Notes: generated by a model from the sequence alone, not told the origin. A stretch of 20,067 nucleotides of DNA from Aquificota bacterium (GCA_013153235.1 JAADEU010000069.1:1-20067), one strand, 5' to 3'. Shown: positions 1-7,372, numbered from the stretch's first letter. Program-made: numbers and translations.

Positions 1-155
1 AAATTCTCCAGAACCATCCTGCTGAGGTTGAAAAATACAGGTCAGGAAATACCAAGCTGATGGGCTTTTTTGTAGGACAGGTTATGAAGGCAACAAAGGG
101 CAAGGCAAATCCAAAGGTTGTAAACAAAATACTTTCACAGCTGTTAAATGGATAA
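1..155 (+). CDS. gatB: GatB C-terminus, Asp/Glu-tRNA amidotransferase subunit B (partial)
   Basis: The frame beginning at base 3 gives 50 residues ending in a TAA at 153-155; the 5' part lies outside the window. The segment contains YRSGNTKLMGFFVGQVMKAT followed by KGKANPKVV, the typical tail of GatB (the YqeY/GatB C-terminal domain that contacts the tRNA elbow). GatB is the kinase/transferase subunit of GatCAB, which converts Glu-tRNA(Gln) or Asp-tRNA(Asn) to the amidated form; such indirect amidation is common in Aquificota. The stop overlaps the start of the downstream AAA ATPase gene by 8 bases, so the two are probably co-transcribed. The match to the GatB tail is strong although only 50 residues are visible. 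Confidence 0.93.
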   Translation, partial: ILQNHPAEVEKYRSGNTKLMGFFVGQVMKATKGKANPKVVNKILSQLLNG

Positions 156-960
156 ACCTGACTACCTCCTGCTGAACCGTTTTCTCCAGAAGGCTGTTGA
201 ATTACTTGAGAAGGGGGAATCCTCTCCCCCTGATTTCAACAGATTTCCTGCTGCGGTTTATACAGGCAAAGGCTTAATTCCTGTGGAAAAGGCAGGATTT
301 GACGGAAAGCTCCTTACAGGGATAGAAAGACAGAAAGAGCTGGTTTACAGGAACACCAGAAAGTTTATGGAGGGACAGCCTGCCAACCACGTACTTCTGT
401 GGGGAGAAAGGGGTACAGGAAAGTCCTCCATTGTAAAATCATTGATTCCTCTGTTTTACAGTGATGGTCTGAGATTGATACAGATAATCGAGCTGGAGCT
501 TGAGGGAATATTTGAGATTTATTCTATCGTTGAGAAAAACAGTTCTTTCAGATTTATACTCTTTATTGATGACCTGTCATTTAACGAGAATGACAGCAGA
601 TTCAGGATGTTTAAAACACTGCTTGATGGAACCGTTTATACTCTTCCGGAAAATCTACTTTTTTATGTTACCTCGAATCAGAAAAACCTGGTGTCGGTAA
701 AGCATTCCGACAGGGATGGGGATTTTACAAGGGGAAGGGATGTGATTGATGAGAAGCTCTCCCTTGTTAACAGATTTGGACTTAAGGTTGGATTTTCCCC
801 CTTCAGTAAGGATACTTTTCTGAAAATTGTTGAAAGGTATGCAGAGGCTTATGGAATAAAGATGGATAGAGAAGAATTACACCGGTTAGCTATTTCGTTT
901 GCAAGGGAGGAGGGCAGCTTCAGTGGAAGGACAGCCCTCCATTTTATAAAAAGTCTGTGA
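148..960 (+). CDS. DUF815-type AAA ATPase
   Basis: A 270-residue P-loop ATPase. Walker A is GERGTGKS (residues 86-93), Walker B is FILFIDD (136-142), and a sensor-1-like YVTSN lies at 173-177. The segments LLWGERGTGKSS, FILFIDDLSF and EKLSLVNRFGL are hallmarks of the DUF815 family (Pfam PF05673), whose cellular role is not well established; the last segment holds the candidate arginine finger (R209). The N-terminal 80 residues are a family-type helical leader. The ATG overlaps the gatB stop and has no Shine-Dalgarno sequence in front of it, so translation is probably coupled to gatB. Its TGA at 958-960 directly abuts the stop of the convergent reverse gyrase gene, leaving no intergenic bases. 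Family is clear; function unknown. Confidence 0.88.
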   Translation: MDKPDYLLLNRFLQKAVELLEKGESSPPDFNRFPAAVYTGKGLIPVEKAGFDGKLLTGIERQKELVYRNTRKFMEGQPANHVLLWGERGTGKSSIVKSLIPLFYSDGLRLIQIIELELEGIFEIYSIVEKNSSFRFILFIDDLSFNENDSRFRMFKTLLDGTVYTLPENLLFYVTSNQKNLVSVKHSDRDGDFTRGRDVIDEKLSLVNRFGLKVGFSPFSKDTFLKIVERYAEAYGIKMDREELHRLAISFAREEGSFSGRTALHFIKSL

Positions 961-3900
961 TTACTCTTCGTAGGCGTATCTACCGATTTCCACCCTGAAA
1001 AATAGTTTTTTGTTTTTCAGTTCTTCAAACAGTTTTTCAAGTTCCTCCTGATAGTCAGCCTCTCCCCTTTCTACCCTGTCCATTATTTCCTCAAGCTCTT
1101 TGGTAAACTGCTCATTTACAAATCTGTATATATCCTCCCTTTTCTTAATCAGGGACATAACGGTCCTTCCAAGTTTTGTAGGAAACAGATATTCCCTCCT
1201 TTCAACGATGTAATGTCTGTCGAGGAGTTTCTGGACGGTAACTGCATAAGTGGAAGGTCTTCCTATTCCCTTTTCCTTCATATCCTGTATCAGTGTGGCA
1301 AATGTGTAGTACGGTACCTTTGGTTTCAGGTGGTAGGATTTTTTACCCTGAACCTCGTATTTCCCTTCAGGTATGTGGTACACCTTTACAGGCAGTATAA
1401 GGTCGTATCCGTGCTCAAGAATTCTTGTGAGTATCTCCTCCTCAACTGTTTTGTCAAAACCCCTGATTTCGTATATGGTTTTTTCGACGACTGTTTCCCT
1501 CATCTGGGATGCTATAAACCTTTTGAATATCAGGTCGTACAGTCTCATATGTTTATTTGTTATACCCTGGAGGTTCATTGTGTAAACCATTGACCTGAGG
1601 TCATCCACATCCATAGGTCTTGTTGGTCTGATACATTCGTGGGCTCCGCCTGCCGAGGAGAATGTTCTTGGTCTGAAGTACTCCTCACCGAAGTTCTCCA
1701 GTATGTATTCCCTTGCAACGAACACCCCTGCCTCAGAAACCCTGAAACTGTCTGTTCTGTGGTATGTGATGAGTCCTGCCTCAAAAAGGTCCTGGGCAAG
1801 CTCCATGGTCTCCTGTGGAGAAAATCCCAGTTCCCTTGCAGCCTCAGACAGCATAATGTCCGTTGTAAATGGCTTTACAAAAAGGCTTTCCTCTTTTCTG
1901 TCTTTCTGTTTAATCAGAATAAACTCAAGGTGGTCATAGAACCACTTTGCCTCCTTCCTGTCCTCGAACTGGAACTCGACAGGAAATCCATTTACATCAA
2001 TTCTCACAATGGCTATCTTCTGTTTTGCCTCGTCTGTTCTGTTTATAACCCACTCAAGAACTGGAGTCTGAACCCTTCCTGCAGACAGCCAGTGCCTGTG
2101 GAGCTTTTTCTGTATGTACTGGGATATTGTAAATCCTATCCATCTGTCGGCTATTCTTCTGACAAGCTGTGCTTTGACCAGATTGACATCAAAATCCCTG
2201 TGGTTTTTTATAGCTTCCAGAAATGCCCTTTTTGTTACCTCGTGGAACTCTGCCCGTTTAATGTTCATGTTGTAGGGTCTTGAGTTTAGGAACAGGTCGT
2301 AACTGATTTTTTCCCCTTCTGTATCAGGGTCTGTTGCGATGAAAATCTCATTTACCTCAAGGTCCAGCTCCCTTATCCCCTGTATGATTTCATTTTTTGA
2401 CTCATCTATTGGCTCAAATATAGGTACCAGCTCTCCATTTTTCTTTACCCCGAAGTAGTACTCCTCTTTGTTCAGGTCATAAACATGCCCTTTACTTGCC
2501 ACGATGGTCAGGAATCTTTCACCTATGGCTATCTCATATGCATCCAGATTCTTCAGTTTTCTCCTCAGTGGTTTTCCAAAGAAGTTTGCTATGGTCCTTG
2601 CCTTATTGGGGGATTCAACAATAACAACAGTTGTCAGGAATGACTGTCTCTCTCTGGCTATGTACTCCCCTGAGAGGACCTTTCTGACAAGCTCCCTGTC
2701 CCTGTCTATCTCCTGGAGAATCTTATCAAGGTCAACCTCCTCAACAGGTCTGAACACAATATCTTCACTGAACCACCTGACCTTTTTCTGCAGGGAGTAA
2801 AATGCCTTTTCATCATCAACCAAAAGGTAAGCAAGCCCCTTTGTCAGCCCCCCTGCATACAGCCTTGATGTTCTTCCAGATGCCTGTATGTACCCTGTAA
2901 CATCTGCAGTTGTCAGTATAAAGCTGTCCCCTTCCCTTCTGAGGGTTATTTCTGGAGATTGCTGAATTGCAGCAAAGATTTCAGGTTTTTCTATCAGCTG
3001 TTTGACAGACTGTTGAATCTGTCTCATCCTGGAGAGTTTTTCTTCCTCTAACTTTTCAGTGGGGATAAATGCGTAAACTTTGAGGAAGTTTATATCCTCG
3101 TATAGCTTTTTAATCTGCAGAGGGTCTATAAGCTTCTTCCTTGCCAGAAATGGTATCAGTGAGAGCATAAAGTAATAGAGGTGTATAAACTCCTCCTCAA
3201 ACCTGATATTAAACTGGAGTTTTGGAACGCCTACAAATACTGCATATCTGATAACATCAGGGAGGTCTACCCCCCTGGCAAGGGGGTTCCTGTAACTGGC
3301 AAAACCAACTGCAACCTGGATTTTTCCCTCCCTGTACTCATCAATCCTGTCCATCAGTTCTTCGTAGGATACGGCGGCAATACCGTTGCTATTGAGAAAT
3401 TCCACGTATTTTTCAAGGGTTTCCCTGGTTTCTGAGGATGACAAAAATGCAAGTCCACCTTTTCCAAGCTTCTTAATGACATCAACACTTTTTTCCCACA
3501 CATCTTCCGGTTTTTCGTATACATCCTCTATGTTTCTCAGGGTCAGTGAAGGTCTTCCTACCTCAAAACCCAGGAGCTCCCTGAACAGGGCAACCCTCTT
3601 TGAACGGGGGTTTGATGTTGCCGACGAAACTATAAGAACTCCTTTCCTTTTTTCGGCGATTTTCTGTACCTTTGCCTGCCAGTGCTGATACAGTTCAAGG
3701 TCTTCCTCTGAAGGCTGGCCTTTTTTAAAAAGGTTCTGTTTGAAGGTGATGAACCTCAGTGTGTAATCAATATCTTCCTGGGAAAATCCAAGGAGCATAA
3801 GGACCTTGTCTATGTTTTTAGCCGTTTTTAATATACTGTCAACATCGTCTACAAAAACAAGTCCGTATTCCCCTTTTGGAATGATATCTATATTTTTGTA

Positions 3901-4464
3901 CAGGAACATTGTTGTTGTGAGAAGTATTTTAAAGTCGTTATTTTTTATTCTTTCCTTTAGCTCTTCCTGTTTCTTTTTTGATTTTGCAAATTTTGAGCTG
4001 TACGCAAGTATATCCTCCTCAGGTACACCAAACGATACAAGCCTTTCATGGGCCTGATTTACAAGCATCTGGGTGGGGAATATCAGATAGGCTTTTTTAC
4101 CTTCCCTGTCTTTCAGGTATTTTGAAAGAACAAGTCCAAAAGTTGTTTTTCCTATACCTGTAGGGGCAAGGAGTGCGTAGGATATATTGAGGAAAAATCT
4201 TGTGGCCCAGGTCTCCTGTATAGACCACAGGTCATTTTTTATTATTTCCCTGAAGAAATTTTTAAAATCATTGACCTTTTCCCATAGATTACACACATCT
4301 GTAAACTTCCCGTAACCAAGCAGGCTACACAGGTCATCCCTGTCCACTTCCTCAGGGAGACACTGCTGGCATACCAGTCCTTTAAACAGTCTTTCAGATG
4401 TTATATCCCCTCCACAGTTAGGGCACATATCCTTATAAACAATCGGTATGACGGACCTTTCCAT
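961..4464 (-). CDS. rgy: Reverse gyrase
   Basis: A single 1167-residue chain joining an SF2 helicase-like half to a type IA topoisomerase, the reverse gyrase architecture. It introduces positive supercoils using ATP and is a marker of growth at high temperature. Visible in order: N-terminal zinc finger (C14, C17, C32, C35); Walker A APTGIGKT (100-107); the reverse-gyrase DEAD-box variant VDDVDS (205-210); SSATS (280-284); helicase motif VI QASGRTSRLYAGG (527-539); latch insertion roughly 390-520; Toprim start VVIVESPNKA (613-622) and acidic triad ATDPDTEGE (710-718); SAGRVQTP (794-801); catalytic Tyr901 in GLITYHRTDS (897-906). No CxxC pairs are seen in the topoisomerase half, so the second zinc finger of many archaeal enzymes seems absent. 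Length is normal and no motif is broken. SD AGGAGAGGAG precedes the ATG. Only about 33 bases separate the start from the upstream terminator. Confidence 0.98.
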   Translation of the reverse strand: MERSVIPIVYKDMCPNCGGDITSERLFKGLVCQQCLPEEVDRDDLCSLLGYGKFTDVCNLWEKVNDFKNFFREIIKNDLWSIQETWATRFFLNISYALLAPTGIGKTTFGLVLSKYLKDREGKKAYLIFPTQMLVNQAHERLVSFGVPEEDILAYSSKFAKSKKKQEELKERIKNNDFKILLTTTMFLYKNIDIIPKGEYGLVFVDDVDSILKTAKNIDKVLMLLGFSQEDIDYTLRFITFKQNLFKKGQPSEEDLELYQHWQAKVQKIAEKRKGVLIVSSATSNPRSKRVALFRELLGFEVGRPSLTLRNIEDVYEKPEDVWEKSVDVIKKLGKGGLAFLSSSETRETLEKYVEFLNSNGIAAVSYEELMDRIDEYREGKIQVAVGFASYRNPLARGVDLPDVIRYAVFVGVPKLQFNIRFEEEFIHLYYFMLSLIPFLARKKLIDPLQIKKLYEDINFLKVYAFIPTEKLEEEKLSRMRQIQQSVKQLIEKPEIFAAIQQSPEITLRREGDSFILTTADVTGYIQASGRTSRLYAGGLTKGLAYLLVDDEKAFYSLQKKVRWFSEDIVFRPVEEVDLDKILQEIDRDRELVRKVLSGEYIARERQSFLTTVVIVESPNKARTIANFFGKPLRRKLKNLDAYEIAIGERFLTIVASKGHVYDLNKEEYYFGVKKNGELVPIFEPIDESKNEIIQGIRELDLEVNEIFIATDPDTEGEKISYDLFLNSRPYNMNIKRAEFHEVTKRAFLEAIKNHRDFDVNLVKAQLVRRIADRWIGFTISQYIQKKLHRHWLSAGRVQTPVLEWVINRTDEAKQKIAIVRIDVNGFPVEFQFEDRKEAKWFYDHLEFILIKQKDRKEESLFVKPFTTDIMLSEAARELGFSPQETMELAQDLFEAGLITYHRTDSFRVSEAGVFVAREYILENFGEEYFRPRTFSSAGGAHECIRPTRPMDVDDLRSMVYTMNLQGITNKHMRLYDLIFKRFIASQMRETVVEKTIYEIRGFDKTVEEEILTRILEHGYDLILPVKVYHIPEGKYEVQGKKSYHLKPKVPYYTFATLIQDMKEKGIGRPSTYAVTVQKLLDRHYIVERREYLFPTKLGRTVMSLIKKREDIYRFVNEQFTKELEEIMDRVERGEADYQEELEKLFEELKNKKLFFRVEIGRYAYEE

Positions 4465-4497
4465 ACTCCTCTCCTGTAAGCTTTTTTGTCCAGAAAT

Positions 4498-4522
4498 AAA
4501 AAAAGCGGGCGTAAAGCCCGCC
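4498..4522 (-). terminator. Rho-independent terminator between HTH gene and reverse gyrase
   Basis: Stem GCGGGC (4505-4510) with GCCCGC (4516-4521) and loop GTAAA. On the minus strand it is followed by seven T (A run 4498-4504). It starts six bases past the HTH gene stop (4529-4531). The plus strand also has a T run after the stem (4523-4530), so it could act in both directions, but no plus-strand gene reads into it. Placed to end the KaiC-like/HTH transcript or to set its read-through into reverse gyrase. Confidence 0.85.
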
Positions 4523-4528
4523 TTTTTT

Positions 4529-5182
4529 TTAACCTTCCTTCATCTGGAGGTACTCTTTTATCTCATGGAGCAGCTGTGCTGGGTTTTTGATTGGATAGAC
4601 AAGGTTGTCGGCAACCTCTTCTGCAGGTATGCCTTTTATGGTGATTCCTGCAAGTTTTTCTTTCAGTGGCTGTGGATTTTCAACAGGGTACTTGAGTCCT
4701 TTTGAGTGCTTCAGTACTGTGTAAGCCCATGGAGCCTCACATACCTGAACCGCTTTTGCAGACATCTCTCTGCAGAACTCAAGGAGTGTCTGGGCTTCCT
4801 GACCTTCCTTGACCAGTTTGTAGGCGAGTTTTGCCACACCACCTGCGGTGTGAACCCTCAGTTCCTTCTTTTCTTCTTTGGTCAGCTCGTCCATATGTTC
4901 AATTTTAAACATTGCGGCATTTGGGTCAGCCCTCAGGATATTCCTGACGGTATTCCTTGTGAGTCCAACAATCTCTGCAATTTCCTCTTCTGTTTTCAGG
5001 TACTCCTCCCTCAGGACTATTGCAAATGCAGCCCTTGCCAGGGATGGGAGCCATGTCAGTGTTCTATATTCTGCAAGTTTATGGAGACCTCCAAGCAGGT
5101 CTATTGCCTTGAAAAATACCCTTCCAACCAGCTGTTCCAGGTCGTGCTCGTCTACAGGTTTTGATGTCAGTAGTACTACCAT
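4529..5182 (-). CDS. Helix-turn-helix protein paired with KaiC-like ATPase
   Basis: A 217-residue soluble protein with no signal peptide or membrane segment. Residues about 63-86 (KTEEEIAEIVGLTRNTVRNI) look like a helix-turn-helix of the kind in which an EIAEIVGL helix is followed by a TRNTVRN recognition helix. The rest is mostly alpha-helical, with conserved-looking but unassigned blocks around 28-55 and 140-200. It lies 18 bases downstream of the KaiC-like ATPase gene with its own strong SD (AGGAGGGAAAG), so the two are one operon. From memory, similar HTH proteins (COG1318-like) sit beside KaiC-domain genes in archaea and thermophilic bacteria; that assignment is not verified. A DNA-binding regulator is the best guess; target and signal are unknown. 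A terminator follows directly. Confidence 0.7.
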   Translation of the reverse strand: MVVLLTSKPVDEHDLEQLVGRVFFKAIDLLGGLHKLAEYRTLTWLPSLARAAFAIVLREEYLKTEEEIAEIVGLTRNTVRNILRADPNAAMFKIEHMDELTKEEKKELRVHTAGGVAKLAYKLVKEGQEAQTLLEFCREMSAKAVQVCEAPWAYTVLKHSKGLKYPVENPQPLKEKLAGITIKGIPAEEVADNLVYPIKNPAQLLHEIKEYLQMKEG

Positions 5183-5200
5183 TTCTTTCCCTCCTTATTT

Positions 5201-6100
5201 TTATTTTCCTATAGGTCCTAAAATTCTTACCAGTCCTGTATCTGTAATCTCAAGGTAGTGGGTTTTTGTGTCGTGTCCTGACATTCTACAACCATCTATT
5301 CTGAATAGTCTTACAATATCACCCACTTCCCTTTTGTACAGTTTTGCCTTGAATGAAGAGTCTATCAGTTCTTTTGCCAGCACCATCGTTCCATCAACGA
5401 TATGTCCCACTGCGTATCCACCTGCAGCTTCTGCTGTCAGCTCCTCGTGCCCACTTCTTTTCTGGGATACAAACAGTGCTGTCTGGTACCATTTTTTCAT
5501 AAAGTTAAACAGTCTTCTTACAATTCCCCTTGCAAGCATCTCCCTGTTTTCAAACAGTCCTGTCACAGAATCAATAACGGTGAATTTTATATGGTAGGTT
5601 TTTATTGCGTATGCGAGGGTTGCAAGGAGGTCGGGGATGTTTTCCCTCAGTGTTGAGTGGGATGCTGCATCTATCAGGATTATGTTATCCTCAAACTCCT
5701 CAAAGTTATAACCCATTGCAGCAGCCCTGAGCTTTATGGAGGCAATCACAAAGTTTGCAGGGGACTCAACGGTTATAAATGCAACCTTATGTCCCTTCCT
5801 TGCCTGCTCAACTGTAAACTGCTCAACCATAAGGGATTTTCCTGTATCTGACACACCTGTTATGTTAAACACAGAGTATGCAGGGATACCACCCAGGGTT
5901 TTTTTGACGATTTTGCCATTTTCCGATTCCACAATAAAAAACAGGTCGTCAAGACCTTCGATTCCTGTCGGGATTCCGTAGATTTTTGGGGCTTTTTCAA
6001 GAGCTTTTGAGCCTGTGAAGATACTTTCTTTTACGACCTTTGGTTCCCTGTACTCATGAACCCTTTCTGTCTCGTCGTGGTATTTTGGGTCTTCGGCCAT
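5201..6100 (-). CDS. KaiC-like RecA-superfamily ATPase
   Basis: A single-domain KaiC/RadA-type ATPase (COG0467-like), 299 residues from the start chosen here. Counting from an ATG four codons upstream (6112), Walker A is GVSDTGKS (86-93) and Walker B FTVID (177-181), preceded by the KaiC-type entry GIPTGIEGLDDLF (46-58). A short insertion (about 59-72) separates that entry from GGIPAYSVFNITG, as in thermophile and archaeal KaiC-like proteins. Start choice: the ATG at 6112 has no SD, whereas the ATG at 6100 is preceded by GGAGG five bases away, and that GGAGG overlaps the first ATG; 6100 is therefore preferred. Such proteins are ATP-dependent signalling or scaffold switches; a circadian role should not be assumed. 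Co-transcribed with the HTH gene downstream; a TTGACA-type promoter precedes it. Confidence 0.88.
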   Translation of the reverse strand: MAEDPKYHDETERVHEYREPKVVKESIFTGSKALEKAPKIYGIPTGIEGLDDLFFIVESENGKIVKKTLGGIPAYSVFNITGVSDTGKSLMVEQFTVEQARKGHKVAFITVESPANFVIASIKLRAAAMGYNFEEFEDNIILIDAASHSTLRENIPDLLATLAYAIKTYHIKFTVIDSVTGLFENREMLARGIVRRLFNFMKKWYQTALFVSQKRSGHEELTAEAAGGYAVGHIVDGTMVLAKELIDSSFKAKLYKREVGDIVRLFRIDGCRMSGHDTKTHYLEITDTGLVRILGPIGK

Positions 6101-6135
6101 CCTACCCTCCATTTTTTATAGTTTTTACAACTATT

Positions 6136-6163
6136 AAATTATTGCCTTTCTGAATACTGTCAA
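6136..6163 (-). promoter_or_regulatory. Candidate sigma-70 promoter for the KaiC-like/HTH operon
   Basis: On the minus strand, a perfect -35 TTGACA (6158-6163) is followed after 16 bases by TAATTT (6136-6141), a weak -10. Predicted transcription would start near 6129, giving a leader of about 29 bases that carries the SD for the ATG at 6100. It sits directly after the stop of the PTPS gene, suggesting the KaiC pair can be transcribed separately from the upstream genes. Confidence 0.45.
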
Positions 6164-6166
6164 TAC

Positions 6167-6514
6167 TTATTCCTCGAAGTATTCGGCCCCTCCGTGTTTC
6201 GTTTCCCACACAACCACCTTCTGGAGGGTAGGGTATCTCTGTTTTACAAGGGTATAGATATGCTTTGCCACGTTTTCGGCACTGGGTGAAAAATCGTATA
6301 TATCGTTCATGCATTTGTAATCAGGTAGTATCTCATCAAGGAATTTCTGTATCTCAATAAAATCAAAACCCATTCCACCTTTATCAAGGGTGTCTGCCCT
6401 GATAAACAGCTCCACCTCCCAGGTATGCCCGTGGAGGGGTTCAGGTTTTCCGTGGTAATCGGTCAGATAGTGGGCAGCCTGGAATTCCCTTCTGACTCTG
6501 ATTATGTAAGGCAT
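6167..6514 (-). CDS. PTPS/QueD-family protein lacking the catalytic Cys (PTPS-III-like)
   Basis: A 115-residue member of the 6-pyruvoyl-tetrahydropterin synthase/6-carboxytetrahydropterin synthase family, full length for the family. Zinc ligands are H15 (in FQAAH) and H28 and H30 (in LHGH). PSAEN (77-81) and WETKHGGAEY (103-112) are further family motifs. In QueD a catalytic Cys lies four residues before the first His of the HGH motif (CxxxHGH). Here that position is Pro24, while Glu25 remains, giving ExxHGH. This matches the description of PTPS-III enzymes, which make 6-hydroxymethyl-dihydropterin and bypass FolB in folate synthesis, rather than queuosine enzymes. The start shares one base with the DUF302-like stop (TAATG), so translation is coupled. 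Family certain; the exact reaction is inferred. Confidence 0.88.
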   Translation of the reverse strand: MPYIIRVRREFQAAHYLTDYHGKPEPLHGHTWEVELFIRADTLDKGGMGFDFIEIQKFLDEILPDYKCMNDIYDFSPSAENVAKHIYTLVKQRYPTLQKVVVWETKHGGAEYFEE

Positions 6515-7005
6515 TACCTGACCATCTCCTGTTCCTTTTTGTAATCCCAGTATATGCTGTCCAGTATATCAGAAAGCTGATTCGAGTATTCCTCTGCAAT
6601 CTCGTCAATTTTTGGATTGTCTATGACAATGTCCCACACGTATGGATTATTTCCCACTATACCTGTTCCATCCCCAAGGTCATAAATAACCAGATTTACT
6701 ATGGAAAGGGGAGCTATTTGCGGTGCTATTGCAAGAAGCTCGTTTAATCTCCTTTCATCCACAATCTGTACCAGAAAAAATCTGTCCTCTGACCTTACAT
6801 CTATTATTTTCAGGTTGTTGTTCTTTGCCTTCCTCTGGAGGAAGTTCATGTATTCCTGGGGTTTTATGTGGGGGTAGGCCTTCTCAAGGAGAACAGCTGA
6901 TTTAACGGTATTTGTGGCCAGACCGTAAACAAATATATACAGGAAAACCAGTGTGGAAAATATACCGACTCCTGTGATTATGATAAACGGCCAGTTCCTT
7001 TTCAT
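6514..7005 (-). CDS. Membrane-anchored DUF302-like protein
   Basis: A 163-residue protein with one N-terminal membrane segment (about residues 7-29, preceded by MKRNW and so probably N-in) and a domain outside the cytoplasm. Residues about 77-148 resemble the DUF302 fold: FLVQIVDERRLNELL, then APLSIVNLVIYDLGDG, then a charged helix after the IDNPKIDEIAEE segment. DUF302 proteins are small alpha/beta domains of uncertain function, often near respiratory or sulfur genes. The gene starts inside the end of the 47-residue membrane protein gene (ATGA overlap) and its stop overlaps the PTPS start. The DUF302 link is by pattern only; the anchored topology is clear. Confidence 0.65.
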   Translation of the reverse strand: MKRNWPFIIITGVGIFSTLVFLYIFVYGLATNTVKSAVLLEKAYPHIKPQEYMNFLQRKAKNNNLKIIDVRSEDRFFLVQIVDERRLNELLAIAPQIAPLSIVNLVIYDLGDGTGIVGNNPYVWDIVIDNPKIDEIAEEYSNQLSDILDSIYWDYKKEQEMVR

Positions 7006-7145
7006 TTATTCTCCTGCTGGTTTTTCTGTTTTTCCTTTTCCTCGTTGTAGCTTGCCTTAATTGCAAGCCCCCATATAATTGCAACGGTTATAACCATAAA
7101 TGTAAAAAATATAATTCCTGCAAGCTCCCACCAGTTATTTTCCAT
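7002..7145 (-). CDS. Small single-span membrane protein, 47 aa
   Basis: ATG at 7145 preceded by GGAGG (ten-base spacing) opens a 47-codon frame ending in TGA at 7002-7004, which overlaps the ATG of the DUF302-like gene as ATGA. The product starts MENNWWELAG, has one hydrophobic span of about 21 residues (around 9-30) and ends in a highly charged tail rich in Lys, Glu and Gln. The good SD, the precise ATGA coupling and the clear membrane-segment-plus-tail layout argue that it is real. The form recalls small accessory subunits of respiratory complexes, but no specific family is recognised. It is the first gene of the 7145-6167 operon. Confidence 0.75.
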   Translation of the reverse strand: MENNWWELAGIIFFTFMVITVAIIWGLAIKASYNEEKEKQKNQQENK

Positions 7146-7175
7146 CTTTAAGGTACCTCCGGTTTAGGTGATTAA

Positions 7176-7198
7176 ATTTTAGCACAGATAGCTCTGTG
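7176..7198 (-). promoter_or_regulatory. Palindromic operator next to a -10 box, upstream of the 47-aa gene
   Basis: CACAGA (7183-7188), four bases, TCTGTG (7193-7198) is a perfect 6-bp inverted repeat. On the minus strand it is followed after one base by TAAAAT (7176-7181), a good -10 match. The region where a -35 box should be (around 7199-7204) has no match to TTGACA. This is what an activator-dependent promoter, or one with the regulator bound in the spacer, would look like. The regulator is unknown; the sequence is not a canonical FNR or CRP site. Confidence 0.4.
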
Positions 7199-7226
7199 GT
7201 TAGTAGTTATTAACTTCCACAGGTAG

Positions 7227-7232
7227 TATAAT
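7227..7232 (+). promoter_or_regulatory. Candidate -10 box (TATAAT) facing right
   Basis: A perfect TATAAT about 38 bases ahead of the 25-codon frame at 7270. No convincing -35 box is seen 16-18 bases upstream. It would give a leader of about 30 bases for the tiny frame and could also contribute to serA transcription. Confidence 0.35.
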
Positions 7233-7269
7233 TATTTCACTAAATCTATTATATTCCAGGGCCGGGGAA

Positions 7270-7347
7270 ATGGAAAAACTTGTTTTTATAATGGTTTTCT
7301 TTATGGTTCTTGTTGTGGTCAGCATAATAATTGGCATGAAAAAGTGA
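7270..7347 (+). CDS. Possible 25-aa membrane peptide
   Basis: ATG at 7270 opens 25 codons ending in TGA at 7345-7347. Nearly the whole peptide is hydrophobic (Val, Ile, Phe, Met) between an N-terminal MEK and a C-terminal GMKK, so it would be a single transmembrane helix with a positive end. A GGGG ahead of the ATG is a weak SD, and TATAAT lies 38 bases upstream. Such peptides can be small subunits or regulators of membrane complexes, or hydrophobic toxins. There is no homology support, and short frames arise by chance; the composition is what makes it worth listing. Confidence 0.35.
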   Translation: MEKLVFIMVFFMVLVVVSIIIGMKK

Positions 7348-7372
7348 GCCAGACCGAATTTTTCAAACATTA

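Noticed and set aside
1639..2283. 214-codon frame antisense to reverse gyrase
   Set aside because: It is the complement of the well-supported topoisomerase half, with Cys-rich low-plausibility protein sequence and no motif or SD.
6110..6112. ATG at 6112 as the KaiC-like start
   Set aside because: No SD upstream, and the GGAGG serving the ATG at 6100 overlaps it; the four extra residues are not part of the conserved domain.
6102..6314. 70-codon frame over the PTPS 3' end and the KaiC promoter
   Set aside because: Overlaps the intact PTPS gene in another frame, has no family resemblance and crosses a promoter candidate.
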